From Colletes latitarsis (Eukaryota > Arthropoda > Insecta > Hymenoptera > Colletidae), in contig NW_027488368.1 in NCBI RefSeq assembly GCF_051014445.1, positions 496,001 through 560,000 on the forward strand: DNA of 64,000 nt, in the 5' to 3' direction. How positions within the stretch are numbered: the stretch's first letter is position 1; every line of letters begins with the position of its first letter. The notes under the pieces are model-generated. The model did not search any database, had not been told where the DNA came from, and saw only the letters and a list, made by a program, of their open reading frames with translations. A program made the position numbers and the translations under genes. Shown one piece after another: positions 33,778-45,400 of this stretch.

Positions 33778-36700
33778 CTGTCACCCACCTTTCCCCCGGG
33801 CCTTCGTGATCGCCTACCCTCTCTACAATATATCGTTCATTTCGCAGCACTCTCGTTACACGATACGGACCGTAATACTTTGCCGATAACTTTGCCCCCG
33901 GCCCTTGCTGAGTCCTCTTAATCGCCACTAAGTCACCGATTACATAATTCCTCGCAGTTTTACGACGCTTATTAAAACTATTTCTATTCTCCTGTTGCAT
34001 TTCCGCGATCTTTTCCCTAGCGCAATCCCGTAACTCACATCTGTCTTCGTCGAACAGGGTGACCCACTCACGTTCTAGGAGTTCTCTCAGAGGTAAGTCA
34101 TTCCGCAGCCGCATATTAACCCCGAACATTACCCGAAACGGAGTCATCCCTGTGCTTCGACTAGCCGTAGCGTTTAAAAACTTCTGACAACGGTCGAGAT
34201 GTTTGTACCATTCATCCGGGCGAGAAGCTGCGAGTTTTGTTAGGATGGGTATTAGGATCCGGTTTATCCTCTCAACTTGCCCATTACTCCGTGGCATTCC
34301 GGTGGTGATTGTTATATGTTCTATTCCCTCTGTTGCGCAATAATTTCTAAATTCCCCGGAGGTAAAGGCCGTACCGCGATCGGATATAATGCGACGCGGG
34401 TTCCCGAAGATTGCGGACTGCTTTCTAAGTCTATCTATTACCTCGGCGGACGTGGTGCTTTTGGTCGCATACAGCCATACAAATTTGGCAAAACCGTCGA
34501 CAACCAGGAAAATGTGCTTATAACTTTTTCTAGTTGACATAAGTGGTCCCACGTGATCTACATGAAACGTATCTAAGGGGGTTTCGCCTTTTTGCACCGG
34601 GTGCAGAAAGCCTTCCCCTTTTCCGTGTTTCCGTTCCGCGAGGATACAACTAACGCAATTCTCTATTACCCTTTCGATTTTTGGTTTCATGTGCGCAAAC
34701 CAATAGTCTCGTTTGACGATTGCCTCCGTTTTCCCAACAGCGAAATGTCCGACCTCGTGAGCTCTCCTAATTACGCTAGTTTGCATTGACCGCGGTACGA
34801 CTAGCTTATAGTCGCCATCAACAGACTTAAATAACAGATCGCTTTGCACGCAATATCCATCGATCGGTTTTTCCTTTATTGCATCGAGTAGTTTGCGAAT
34901 ACCCTCGTCCGACGCTTGGGCTTTCTTTAGACGCGCATTTATACTATCATCGCTTTCTTTAACTAACATGCATTCGGGCAGAGGGTAGCGGCTAAGTGCA
35001 TCTACGTGTCGCATACTGTTTCCCGAACGGTGCTTAATCGTGTATTGGAATTCTTCGAGCAACAGCGCCCATCGCGCCACACGCACGCAAAGATCCTTTT
35101 TTCGCATTGTTAGGGCGAACGCGCGGCAATCTGTCACTATTTTAAACGGTATACCCAGTAGATATACGCGGAACTTTCGAAGAGACTTGATAATCGCCAA
35201 ACATTCTAATTCATAACTGGTATAGTTAGCTTCGGCAGTGCTCGTTTTACCACTTGCGTAATATACGGGATGTAACGCCCCGTCAACACTATCGCGCTGC
35301 AATAAAATGCTCCCGAATCCGAATTTCGATGCGTCCGTATGAAGCTCGGTTTCGACGCCTACTCTGTACAATTTTAACACGGGTTTATTGGCCAGCGCTT
35401 GTTTCAATTGCTCGAACGCTAGCAGGTGCTCGCTTTCGAATCGAAATTTTTCGCCTGACTTTAGGAGGTCGGTGAGTGGTCTGGCGATTAACGAGTAATG
35501 GCTAACGAACTTCCTGAAATATCCTGTTAGTCCTAGGAAACTTTGAACTTCGCGCGTGGAGGTGGGCCTACGGAATGCGGCTACTGCCCTGGTTTTAAGC
35601 TCAGAAGGTCGCACAGTCTGATTTTCAATTAGATGACCCAAGAATTCTACCTTTGTTTGTAACAACTGGCATTTCTTCCAGTTAATCACCAGACCTACCT
35701 CACTCGCTGTTTCTAATACCCTGTACAACTTCTCAAGACCGGACTCTATATCTACTGACGGAACAATTAGGTCATCCAGATACGTTAGCATTACTTTCTC
35801 ATTAATTAGGGTTCGGAACACGGTGTTTATAAATTTCTGAAACAGAGCTGGCGAGTTGCAAAGACCGAAGGGCACTCTTAGAAACTCGTATTGTCCATCC
35901 GGTACGATGAACGCCGTGTATTTTCTACTCTCAGGCTTTATCGCGACATGGAAGAATCCATTTTTTAAATCCAGCGTGCTATAAACCCTTGCACCTTGCA
36001 ACGCGTCCAGCTGATCATCTATTAGAGGGAGCGGATAGCGATCTTTGATAACTTTCCGATTGAGCTGCCTGTAATCGACGCATAGTCGTGACGACCCGAC
36101 CTTTTTCCGCACTAGAACGACCGGACTCGCAAAATCTGACAATGAGGGTTGAATGATCCCGTCGCGCAACCACTCTCGTATATGCGCATTTACCTCGTCT
36201 CGTTCTACCGCGGATAGACGCCTAGCTCGCTGATAAACAGGTTCTTCGTCTTTTAAGATAATTGCCATTTCGACCCCTACCTCACGTATTTTCTTTGCTT
36301 CGTAACCATCCACCATAGACATCACACGGCTCGCGGTCTCGGAATTTTTTATGTGGGATATATCCACTCGTCTTGCTTCTTCGCACACGTTTATTTGCAA
36401 TACTTCGGTCAGGTCGTTCTCCGTCGGCTGAACTCTGCTCAGCTGCTGGATCTCGACACGCCCGTGCTCGATAGTTAGTTGTACGTTATTTAGGAAATCA
36501 GCCCCCAGCAAAAGGCTATGCCGCATAAGCGATTCGGGCACAACGTGTGCCTTAATAGTGTACAACGACCCGTCGATCTCGATGGTGGTTGTGAATCCTC
36601 CTAAAGTTTTATTTGAAACCGAGCCTATACCGTCAAAGCTTACTTGGTTATACTCCATACGCGGCGCGCCTATTCTATCGTACGCGTCCGCTCGCATCAG

Positions 36701-37909
36701 CATTACATCGCTCCCGGTATCGATGAGAGCAGTCATTTCTGAATTATTTATTGTTACGGACTTAATGTATTTCCCTTTCGCAGTTGTTTCGGCAAAATAG
36801 CTGTCCACTGCAGCTGATGTCTTTCGTGGGCATCTAGACGCGATGTGTCCAAACTCTCGACAATGAAAGCACTTCGCCCCTCTGTCCTTTGCTGGGCATA
36901 CGGCTGCTCGATGACCTCTTCCCCCGCAGTTGTGGCACCTCTCGATGATCTGCTGCTGTTCCACGTACCCGTCCACCCCCGTGGTTTTCCTCGAAGTTCG
37001 ACTAGCATCAGCTCTCGGCGGTAGCACCACCTTCTCAAATGCAGCGAAAAGATCGGCCTTCGTCCTGAACCTTTCGATACGGGCCTGGTTCCGTAGGGTT
37101 AGATCCGGAATTCCCTCAAGAAGATACTCGATAATTTCGTCATCGTCAATGGGTACACGGTTCCCTAAAATCAACTTCTGGTGATAATAATCGCTGAAAC
37201 GCTCACCGTATCTCCAATGTCGTTGCTCAAATTCCCTTTTCCTGGCCACTCTGCTCGGGAGATGGTGGAACATCCCTCGCATTTCCTTTAATAACTCGTC
37301 CACAGGCATCGTGACGTATTCTGGTCTAGAGTGGAACCACTCCATTGCTTTCCCCCTCAGCCGCGATCCCAGCAAAATCATCGCTTCACAATTCGTTAGC
37401 TGGTGCGCACCTCGTAGTAGCTCGAATTGCCGTTCCCAATGCTCGTAAGGCCCGTTACCATCGAAATGGCTTAGCAATTCGGCGATCACCGTTACGCTTA
37501 TCCGTGTTCGATGTGTCTCTTCGGGCGTCGATGTTTGTAAAATGTCTTGACGCAGCCTGACTTCCTCCATCGCTGGTCGAGCTGAATTTGCTGCCAAATG
37601 CAACTGCTGCATTTGCTGCATCACCTCGATCTCTCGTCTCGCTATTTCCAGCTCCTTCTGCATCATGTCGCGTTCCCTCCGAGCCATCTCCATCTCGCGT
37701 TGCATCCACTCGATCCTTCTCTCGTCTTCTCCGCGATAGTCCGCAGCCATCGGCACCTGTATAATTTCAGGTGCGGGTGCTGCCAGCCCTTCCGCCTCGA
37801 CGTTCATGAGCCTGGCGACAAGCTCTATTTTTGGGCCCGCGGTAGGCTGTCCTAACTCTCGCAATTTATCTTTTAGTTGTTGCACCGTAAACCCACTGTA
37901 TTGCTCCAT
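33749..37909 (-). CDS. Gag-Pol polyprotein of the Ty3/gypsy element, SAP-domain Gag
   Basis: 1386 codons from the ATG at 37907-37909. The frame is open further upstream through the primer-binding site, so that part is leader. Residues about 6-37 (FTVQQLKDKLRELG...) fit a SAP DNA-binding domain, followed by a heptad-like helical stretch (about 60-110), the Gag capsid-like region (about 140-285) and two CCHC knuckles (325-338, 347-360). Protease has DTGS (397-400). Reverse transcriptase (about 583-763) has YLDD (710-713). RNase H has TDAS (858-861). Integrase has an HHCC zinc motif (H1051, H1055, C1085, C1088) and D1118, D1177, E1213, then a GPYRV-type C-terminal segment. Gag and Pol share one frame, so no frameshift is needed. 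The stop is 29 bp inside the 3' LTR. All catalytic motifs look intact; SAP is called from pattern only. Confidence 0.95.
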   Translation of the reverse strand: MEQYSGFTVQQLKDKLRELGQPTAGPKIELVARLMNVEAEGLAAPAPEIIQVPMAADYRGEDERRIEWMQREMEMARRERDMMQKELEIARREIEVMQQMQQLHLAANSARPAMEEVRLRQDILQTSTPEETHRTRISVTVIAELLSHFDGNGPYEHWERQFELLRGAHQLTNCEAMILLGSRLRGKAMEWFHSRPEYVTMPVDELLKEMRGMFHHLPSRVARKREFEQRHWRYGERFSDYYHQKLILGNRVPIDDDEIIEYLLEGIPDLTLRNQARIERFRTKADLFAAFEKVVLPPRADASRTSRKTTGVDGYVEQQQIIERCHNCGGRGHRAAVCPAKDRGAKCFHCREFGHIASRCPRKTSAAVDSYFAETTAKGKYIKSVTINNSEMTALIDTGSDVMLMRADAYDRIGAPRMEYNQVSFDGIGSVSNKTLGGFTTTIEIDGSLYTIKAHVVPESLMRHSLLLGADFLNNVQLTIEHGRVEIQQLSRVQPTENDLTEVLQINVCEEARRVDISHIKNSETASRVMSMVDGYEAKKIREVGVEMAIILKDEEPVYQRARRLSAVERDEVNAHIREWLRDGIIQPSLSDFASPVVLVRKKVGSSRLCVDYRQLNRKVIKDRYPLPLIDDQLDALQGARVYSTLDLKNGFFHVAIKPESRKYTAFIVPDGQYEFLRVPFGLCNSPALFQKFINTVFRTLINEKVMLTYLDDLIVPSVDIESGLEKLYRVLETASEVGLVINWKKCQLLQTKVEFLGHLIENQTVRPSELKTRAVAAFRRPTSTREVQSFLGLTGYFRKFVSHYSLIARPLTDLLKSGEKFRFESEHLLAFEQLKQALANKPVLKLYRVGVETELHTDASKFGFGSILLQRDSVDGALHPVYYASGKTSTAEANYTSYELECLAIIKSLRKFRVYLLGIPFKIVTDCRAFALTMRKKDLCVRVARWALLLEEFQYTIKHRSGNSMRHVDALSRYPLPECMLVKESDDSINARLKKAQASDEGIRKLLDAIKEKPIDGYCVQSDLLFKSVDGDYKLVVPRSMQTSVIRRAHEVGHFAVGKTEAIVKRDYWFAHMKPKIERVIENCVSCILAERKHGKGEGFLHPVQKGETPLDTFHVDHVGPLMSTRKSYKHIFLVVDGFAKFVWLYATKSTTSAEVIDRLRKQSAIFGNPRRIISDRGTAFTSGEFRNYCATEGIEHITITTGMPRSNGQVERINRILIPILTKLAASRPDEWYKHLDRCQKFLNATASRSTGMTPFRVMFGVNMRLRNDLPLRELLEREWVTLFDEDRCELRDCAREKIAEMQQENRNSFNKRRKTARNYVIGDLVAIKRTQQGPGAKLSAKYYGPYRVTRVLRNERYIVERVGDHEGPGERWVTVWVMKESRR
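33783..33797 (-). other. Polypurine tract candidate, Ty3/gypsy element
   Basis: On the element strand GGGGGAAAGGTGGGT lies 5 nt before the LTR start (TGTGGG). It is the only strong purine run at this edge, as expected for the plus-strand DNA primer. It also encodes the end of the Pol frame. Confidence 0.65.
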
Positions 37910-37971
37910 ACTTGGATTAGATCTTGACTTAACAAGATTGTTGCACCGAATTTCACCTCTAACTTCGTTAA

Positions 37972-37989
37972 ATCCCGGAGGGGCCCCCA
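37972..37989 (-). other. Primer-binding site, tRNA-Pro-like
   Basis: On the element strand TGGGGGCCCCTCCGGGAT begins 3 nt after the 5' LTR. From memory, 16 of 18 positions agree with the proline-tRNA primer-binding site known from murine leukaemia virus. Most insect Ty3/gypsy elements I know use other tRNAs. The host tRNA gene would decide it. Confidence 0.75.
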
Positions 37990-37992
37990 ATT

Positions 37993-38300
37993 TGTAGGGA
38001 TATGGTTATGTAATAACAATTTAGATATTATCCCTTGTAATTTCGGTGCTCACACAAGTTTTTAATGTCACAATTTCTCTCAATGACACATTCACATCCA
38101 ACACACTGAACTCATCCCTTTATCGTTCGCTTTCTTATATTTCGGTTCTCGCACTCGTTCATTGCCACACCGATTTCGGCCCTTTACACATCTCCCGCTC
38201 GCGCGTACGCTCTCACTCTCTCTCACTCTCTCTCACTCTCGCTCTCGCGGTCGCTTGCCTTTCGGCAGTGTTTATCTTCGCGATTCTTTCATCACCCACA
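37993..38300 (-). repeat. 5' LTR of the Ty3/gypsy element
   Basis: 308 bp. It differs from the 3' LTR at three substitutions (ACATCC/AAATCC, GCACTCG/GCTCTCG, CTCCCGC/CTCTCGC on the + strand) and has the same length. It is followed by TTAC (38301-38304) and the rest of the interrupted satellite monomer. Confidence 0.95.
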
Positions 38301-41300
38301 TTACTATGTGATCCAAACCAGAAAATAACCCAGGATCTGTTCAACGAGTATGTGAAGTGTGTGAATGTATGAGTCTGATGAGGGCAAATCCCAGACCTAT
38401 CCCAGACCTAACTTGCGTTATCCTCTAAAATATTGATCGAAACCAGGTTTAATCGACTGTTTCAGTGTGGTACCACATTACTACGTGATCCAAACCAGAA
38501 AAAACCCAGGATCAGTTCAACAAGTATGTGAAAAACGCGAAAGTATGAGCCTGATGAGGGCGAATCCCAGACCTATCCCAGGCCTAACTTGCGTTATCCT
38601 CTAAAATATTTATCCAGACCAGGTTTAATTGAATGCTTCAGTGTGGTAACACATTACTACGTGAACCAAACCAGAAAAAACCCAGGATCCGTTCAACAAG
38701 TATGTGAAGAATGCGAAAGTATGAGTCTGATGAGTGAAAATCCCAGGGCTAACCTAGACCGAACATGCGTTATCCTCAAAAATATAGATCGAAACCAGGT
38801 TTAATCGACTGTTTCAGTGTGGTACCACTTTACTACGTGATCCAAAGCAGAAAAAACCCTCGATGAGGTCAACATGTATGTTAAAACTGCGAAAGTATGA
38901 CCCTGATGAGGGCATATCCCAGGCCTAACCTAGACCTAACATGTGTTATCCTCAAAAATATTGATCGAAACCAGGGTTAATCGACTGTTTCAGTGTGGTA
39001 CTACATTACTTCGTGATCCAATCCAGAAAAAGCCCAGGATCTAGCCATCAAGTATGAGAAATATGCGAAAGAATGAGCCTGATGAGAGCAAATCCCAGTC
39101 CTAACGTAGACCTGACATGCGTTATCCTCTAAAATATTGATCGAAACCAGGTTTAATGGACTGTTTCAGTGTGGTACCACGTTACTACGTGATCCAAATT
39201 AGAAAAAACCCAGGATCTGTTCAACAAGTATGTGAAAAACGCGAAAGTATGACACTGATGCGGGCAAATCCCAGGCCTAACCTAGACCTAACATGCATTA
39301 TCCTCTAAAATATTGATCGAAACCAGGTTTAATGGACTGTTTCAGTGTGGTACCACGTTACTACGTGATCCAAATTAGAAAAAACCCAGGATCTGTTCAA
39401 CAAGTATGTGAAAAATGCGAAAGTATGACACTGATGCGGGCAAATCCCAGGCCTAACCTACACCTAACATGCATTATCCTCTAAAATATTGATCGAAACC
39501 AGGTTTAATGGACTGTTTCAGTGTGGTACCACATTACTATGTGATACAAACCAGAAAAAACCCAGGATCTGTTCAAGAAGTATGTGAAAAACGCGAAAGT
39601 ATGAGCCTGATGAGGGCGAATCCCAGACCTATCCCAGACTTAACTTGCGTTATCCACTAAAATATTGATCGAAACCAGGTTTAATGGAATGTTTCAGTGT
39701 GGTACCACATTACTACGTGAACCAAACCAGAAAAAACCCAGGATCCGATCAAGAAGTATGTGAGGAATGCGATAGTATGAGTCTGATGAGTGAAAATCCC
39801 AGGGCTAACCTAGACCGAACATGCGTTATCCTCTAAAATATTGATCCAAACCAGGTTTAATGGATTGTTTCAGTGTGGTAACACATTACTACGTGATCCA
39901 AACCAGAAAACCCCGAGATCTGTTCAACAAATATGTGAAAAACGCGAAAGTATGAGCCTGATGAGGGCGTATCCCAGACTTATCCCAGACCTAACTTGCG
40001 TTATCCTCTAAAATATTGATCGAAACCAGGTTTACTTTGCTGTTTCAGTGTGGTAACACATTACTACGCGATCCAATCCAGAAATAGGCCAGGATCTAGC
40101 CATGAAGTATGAGAAATATGCGAAAGTATGAGCCTGATGAGGGCAAATCCTAGACCTAACCCAGGCCTAACATGCGTTATCCTCAAAGATATTGATCGAA
40201 ACCAGGTTTAATGGACTGTTTCAGTGTGGTACCACATTACTACGTGATCCAAAGCAGAAAAAACCCTCGACGAGGTCAACATGTATGTTAAAACTGCGAA
40301 AGTATGACCCTGATGAGGGCATATCCCAGGCCTAACCTAGACCTAACATGCGTTATCCTTTAAAATATTGATCGAAACCAGGGTTAATCGACTGTTTCAG
40401 TGTGGTACTACATTACTACGTGATCCAATCTAGAAAAAGCCCAGGATCTAGCCATCAAGTATGAAAAATATGCGAAAGTATGAGCCTGATGAGGGCAAAT
40501 TCTAGACCTATCCCAGACCTAACATGCGTTATCCACTAAAATATTTATCATGACCAGGTTTAATTGAATGTTTCAGTGTGGTACCACACTACTACGTGAT
40601 CCAAACCAGAAAAACCCGAGATCTGTTCAACAAGTATGTGAAAAACGCGAAAGTATGAGCCTGATGAGGGCGTATCCCAGACTTATCCCAGACCTAACTT
40701 GCGTTATCCTCTAAAATATTGATCGAAACCAGGTTTACTTTGCTGTTTCAGTGTGGTAACACATTACTACGTGATCCAATCCAGAAATAGGCCATGATCT
40801 AGCCATGAAGTATGAGAAATATGCGACAGTATGAGCCTGATGAGGGAAAATCCTAGACCTAACCGAGACCTAACATGCGTTATCCACTAAAATATTTATC
40901 ATGACCAGGTTTAATTGAATGTTTCAGTGTGGTACCACATTACTACGTGATCCAAAGCAGAAAAAACCCTCGATGAGGTCAACATGTATGTTCAAACTGC
41001 GAAAGTATGACCCTGATGAGGGCATATCCCAGGTTTAACCTAGACCTAACATGCGTTATCCTTTAAAATATTGATCGAAACCAGGGTTAATCGACTGTTT
41101 CAGTGTGGTACTACATTACTACGTGATCCAATCTAGAAAAAGCCCAGGATCTAGCCATCAAGTATGAAAAATATGCGAAAGTATGAGCCTGATGAGGGCA
41201 AATTCTAGACCTATCCCAGACCTAACATGCGTTATCCTCTAAAATATTCATCGAAACCAGGTTTAATGGGCTGTTTCAGTGTGGTACCACATTACTACGT

Positions 41301-41994
41301 GATCCAAACCAGAAAAAAACCCAGGATCTTGTCAACGAGTATGTGAAGTGTGCGAAAGTATGAGTCTGATGAGGGCAAATCCCAGGCCTAACCTAGACCT
41401 AGCATGTTATCCTCTAAAATTATTATCAAGCCCAGGTTTAATTGAATGTTTCAGTGTGGTACAACAATAATACGTGATCCAATCCAGAAAGAGCCCAGGA
41501 TCTAGCCATGAAGTATTAGAAATATGCGAAGGTATGAGCCTGATGAGGGCAAATCCCAGGCCTAACCTAGACATAACATGCGTTATCCTCTAAAATATTG
41601 ATGGAAACCAGGTTTAATTGACTGTTTCAGTGTGGTACTACATTACTACGTGATGCAATCCAGAAATAGCCCAGGATCTAGCCATGAAGTATGAGAAATA
41701 TGCGAAAGTATGAGCCTGATGAGGGCAAATCCCAGACCTATCCCAGACATAACTTGCGTTATCCTCTAAAATATTGATCGAAACCAGGTTTAATGGACTG
41801 TTTCACTGTGGTACCACATTACTACGTGATCCAAAGGAGAAAAGACCCTGGATTAGGTCAACATGTATGTTAAAACTGCGAAAGTATGACCCTGATGAGG
41901 CCAAATCCCAGGCCTAACCTAGACCTAACATGCGTTATCCTGAAAAATATTGATCGAAACCTGGTTTAATCCACTGTCTCAGTGTGGTACCACA

Positions 41995-42469
41995 TTACTA
42001 TGTGATCCAAACCAGAAAATAACCCAGGATCTGTTCAACGAGTATGTGAAGTGTGCGAATGTATGAGTCTGATGAGGGCAAATCCCAGACCTATCCCAGC
42101 CCTAACTTGCGTTATCCTCTAAAATATTGATCGAAACCAGGTTTAATCGACTGTTTCAGTGTGGTACCACATTACTACGTGATCCAAACCAGAAAAAACC
42201 TAGGATCAGTTCAACAAGTATGTGAAAGACGCGAAAGTATGAGCCTGATGAGGGCGAATCCCAGACCTATCCCAGACCTAACTTGCGTTATCCTCTAAAA
42301 TATTTATCAAGACCAGGTTTAATTGAATGCTTCAGTGTGGTAACACATTACTACGTGAACCAAACCAGAAAAAACCCAGGATCCGTTCAACAAGTATGTG
42401 AAGAATGCGAAAGTATGAGTCTGATGAGTGAAAATCCCAGGGCTAACCTAGACCGAACATGCGTTATCC
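41995..42469 (-). repeat. Uninterrupted paralogue of the LTR-element insertion segment
   Basis: Matches 38301-38776 at an offset of 3694 bp. Leftward, about 41740-41994 matches about 33220-33469 with a few substitutions. Together they reproduce the flanks of the LTR element without the insertion. Confidence 0.85.
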
Positions 42470-45400
42470 TCTAAAATATTGATCTAAACCAGGTTTAATG
42501 GACTGTTTCAGTGTGGTACCACTTTACTACGTGATCCAAAGCAGAAAAAACCCTCGATCAGGTCGACATGTATGTTAAAACTGCGAAAGTATGACCCTGA
42601 TGAGGGCAAATCTCAGGCCTAACCTAGACCTAACATGCGCTGTCCTCTAAAATATTGATGGAAACCAGGTTTAATTGACTGTTTCAGTGTTGTACTTCAT
42701 TACTACGTGATGCAATCCAGAAATAGCCCAGGATCTAGCCATGAAGTATGAGAAATATGCGAAAGTATGGGTCTCATGAGGGCAAATCCCAGACCTGTCC
42801 CAGACCTAGCATGCGTTATCCTCTAAAATATTCATGGGAACCACGTTTAATTGACTGTTTCAGTGTGGTACTACATTACTACGTGATGCAATCCAGAAAA
42901 AGCCCAGGATCTAGCCATCAAGTATGAGAAATATGCGAAAGTATGATCCTGACGAGGGCAATTCCTAGACCTAACCTAGACATAACATGCCTTATCCTCT
43001 AAAATATTAATCGAAACCAGGTTTAATGGAATGTTTCAGTCTGGTACCACATTACTACGTGATCCAAAACCAGAAAAATCCCAGGATCTGTTAAACATGT
43101 ATGTGAAAAACGCGAAAGTATGGGCCTGATGAGGGCAAATCCCAGACCTATCCCAGACCAAACATGCGTTATCCTCTAAAATATTGATCGAAACCAGGTT
43201 TAATTGATTGTTTCAGTGTGGTACCACATTACTACGTGATCCAATCCAGAAATAGCCGAGGATCTAGCCATGAAGTATGAGAAATATGCGAAAGAATGAG
43301 CCTGATGAGGGCAAATCCTAGACCTTACCCTGACCTAACATGCGTTATCCTCTAAAATATTTATCAAGACCAGGTTTAATTGAATGTTTCAGTGTGGTAC
43401 CACATTACTACGTGATCCAAACCAGTAAAAACACAGGATCCGTTCAACAAGTATGTGAAGAATGCGAAAGTATGAGTCTGATGAGTGAAAGTCCCAGGCC
43501 TAAACTAGACCTAACATGCGTTATCCTCAAAAATATAGATCGATACCAGGTTTAATCGACTGTTTCAGTGTGGTACCACTTTACTACGTGACCCAAAGCA
43601 GAAAAAACCCTCGATGAGGTCAACATGTATGTTAAAACTGCGAAAGTATGACCCTGATGAGGGCATATCCCAGGCCTAACCTAGACCTAACATGCGTTAT
43701 CCTCTAAAATATTGATCGAAACCAGGGTTAATCGACTGTTTCAGTGTGGTACTACATTACTACGTGATCCAATCTAGAAAAAGCCCAGGATCTAGCCATC
43801 AAGTATGAAAAATATGCGAAAGTATGAGCCTGATGAGGGCAAATTCTAGACCTATCCCAGACCTAACATGCGTTATCCTCTAAAATATTCATCGAAACCA
43901 GGTTTAATGGGCTGTTTCAGTGTGGTACCACATTACTACGTGATCCAAACCAGAAAAAAACCCAGGATCTTGTCAACGAGTATGTGAAGTGTGCGAAAGT
44001 ATGAGTCTGATGAGGGCAAATCCCAGGCCTAACCTAGACCTAGCATGCGTTATCCTCTAAAATAATTATCAAGCCCAGGTTTAATTGAATGTTTCAGTGT
44101 GGTACTACATTACAACGTGATCCAAACCAGAAAGAACACAGGATCCGTTCAACAAGTATGGGGAGAATGCGAAAGTATGAGTCTGATGGGTGAAAATCCC
44201 AGACCTATCCTAGACCTAACATGCGTTATCCTCTAAAATATTGATCGAAACCAGAGTTAATTGACTGTTTCAGTGTGGTACAACAATAATACGTGATCCA
44301 ATCCAGAAAGAGCCCAGGATCTAGCCATGAAGTATTAGAAATATGCGAAAGTATGAGCCTGATGAGGGCAAATCCCAGGCCTAACCTAGACATAACATAC
44401 GTTATCCTCTAAAATATTGATCGAAACCAGGTTTAATTGACTGTTTCAGTGTGGTGCCACATTAGTGCGTGATCCAATCCATTAATAGCCCAGGATCTAG
44501 CCATGAAGTATGAGAAATATGCGAAAATATGGGTCTGATGGGGGCAAATCCCAGGCCTAACCTAGACCTAGCATGAGTTATCCTCTAAAATATTGATCGA
44601 AACCAGGTTTAGTGGACTGTTTCGGTGTGGTACCACATTACTCCGTGATCCAAACCAGAAAAAACCCAGGATCTGTTCAATAAGTATGTGAAAAATGCGA
44701 AAGTATGACCCTAATGAGGGCAAATCCCAGACCTATCCCAGACCTAACATGCGTTATCCTCTAAAATATTGGTCGAAACCAGGTTTAATGGACTGTTTCA
44801 GTGTGGTGCCACATAATTACGTGATCCAAACCAGAAAAAAACCCAGGATCTGTTCAACAAGTATGTGAAGAATGCGAAAGTATGTGTCTGATGAGGGCAA
44901 ATCCCAGGCCTAACCTAGACCTAACATGCGTTATCTTCTAAAATATTGAGCGAAACCAGGATTAATGGACTGTTTCCCTGTGGTACCACATTACTACGTG
45001 ATCCAAACCAGAAAAAGCCCAGAATCTGCCCATCAAGTATGAAAAATATGCGAAAGTACGAGCCTGATGAGAGCAAATCCCTTACCTAACCTAGACCTAA
45101 CATGAATTATTCTCTAAAATATTGATCGAAACCAGGTTTAATGGACTGTCTCAGTGTGGTACCACATTACTACGTGATCCAAACCAGAAAAAACCCAGGA
45201 TCAGTTCAACAAATATGTGAAAAACGCGAAAGTATGAGACTGATGAGGGCGAATCCCAGACCTATCCCAGACCTAACTTGCGTTGTCCTCTAAAATATTG
45301 GATCGAAACCAGGTTTAATTGACAGCTTCAGTGTGGTACAACAATAATACGTGTTCCAATCCAGAAAGAGCCCAGGATCTAGCCATGAAGTATGAGAAAT

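Larger units (their letters stand above)
33470..38300 (-). mobile_element. Ty3/gypsy-type LTR retrotransposon, complete
   Basis: 4831 bp: two 308-bp LTRs (33470-33777 and 37993-38300), primer-binding site at 37972-37989, one Gag-Pol frame, and a polypurine stretch beside the left LTR. The domain order protease - reverse transcriptase - RNase H - integrase is that of Ty3/gypsy. No envelope frame is present. The LTRs differ at three of 308 positions by my reading and the coding frame is open, so the insertion is recent. TTAC is duplicated at both ends. I do not assign a named lineage. Confidence 0.96.

Noticed and set aside
37910..37990. Upstream extension of Gag-Pol to an ATG at 37990
   Set aside because: That stretch overlaps the primer-binding site and leader; the ATG at 37909 directly precedes the SAP-like domain.
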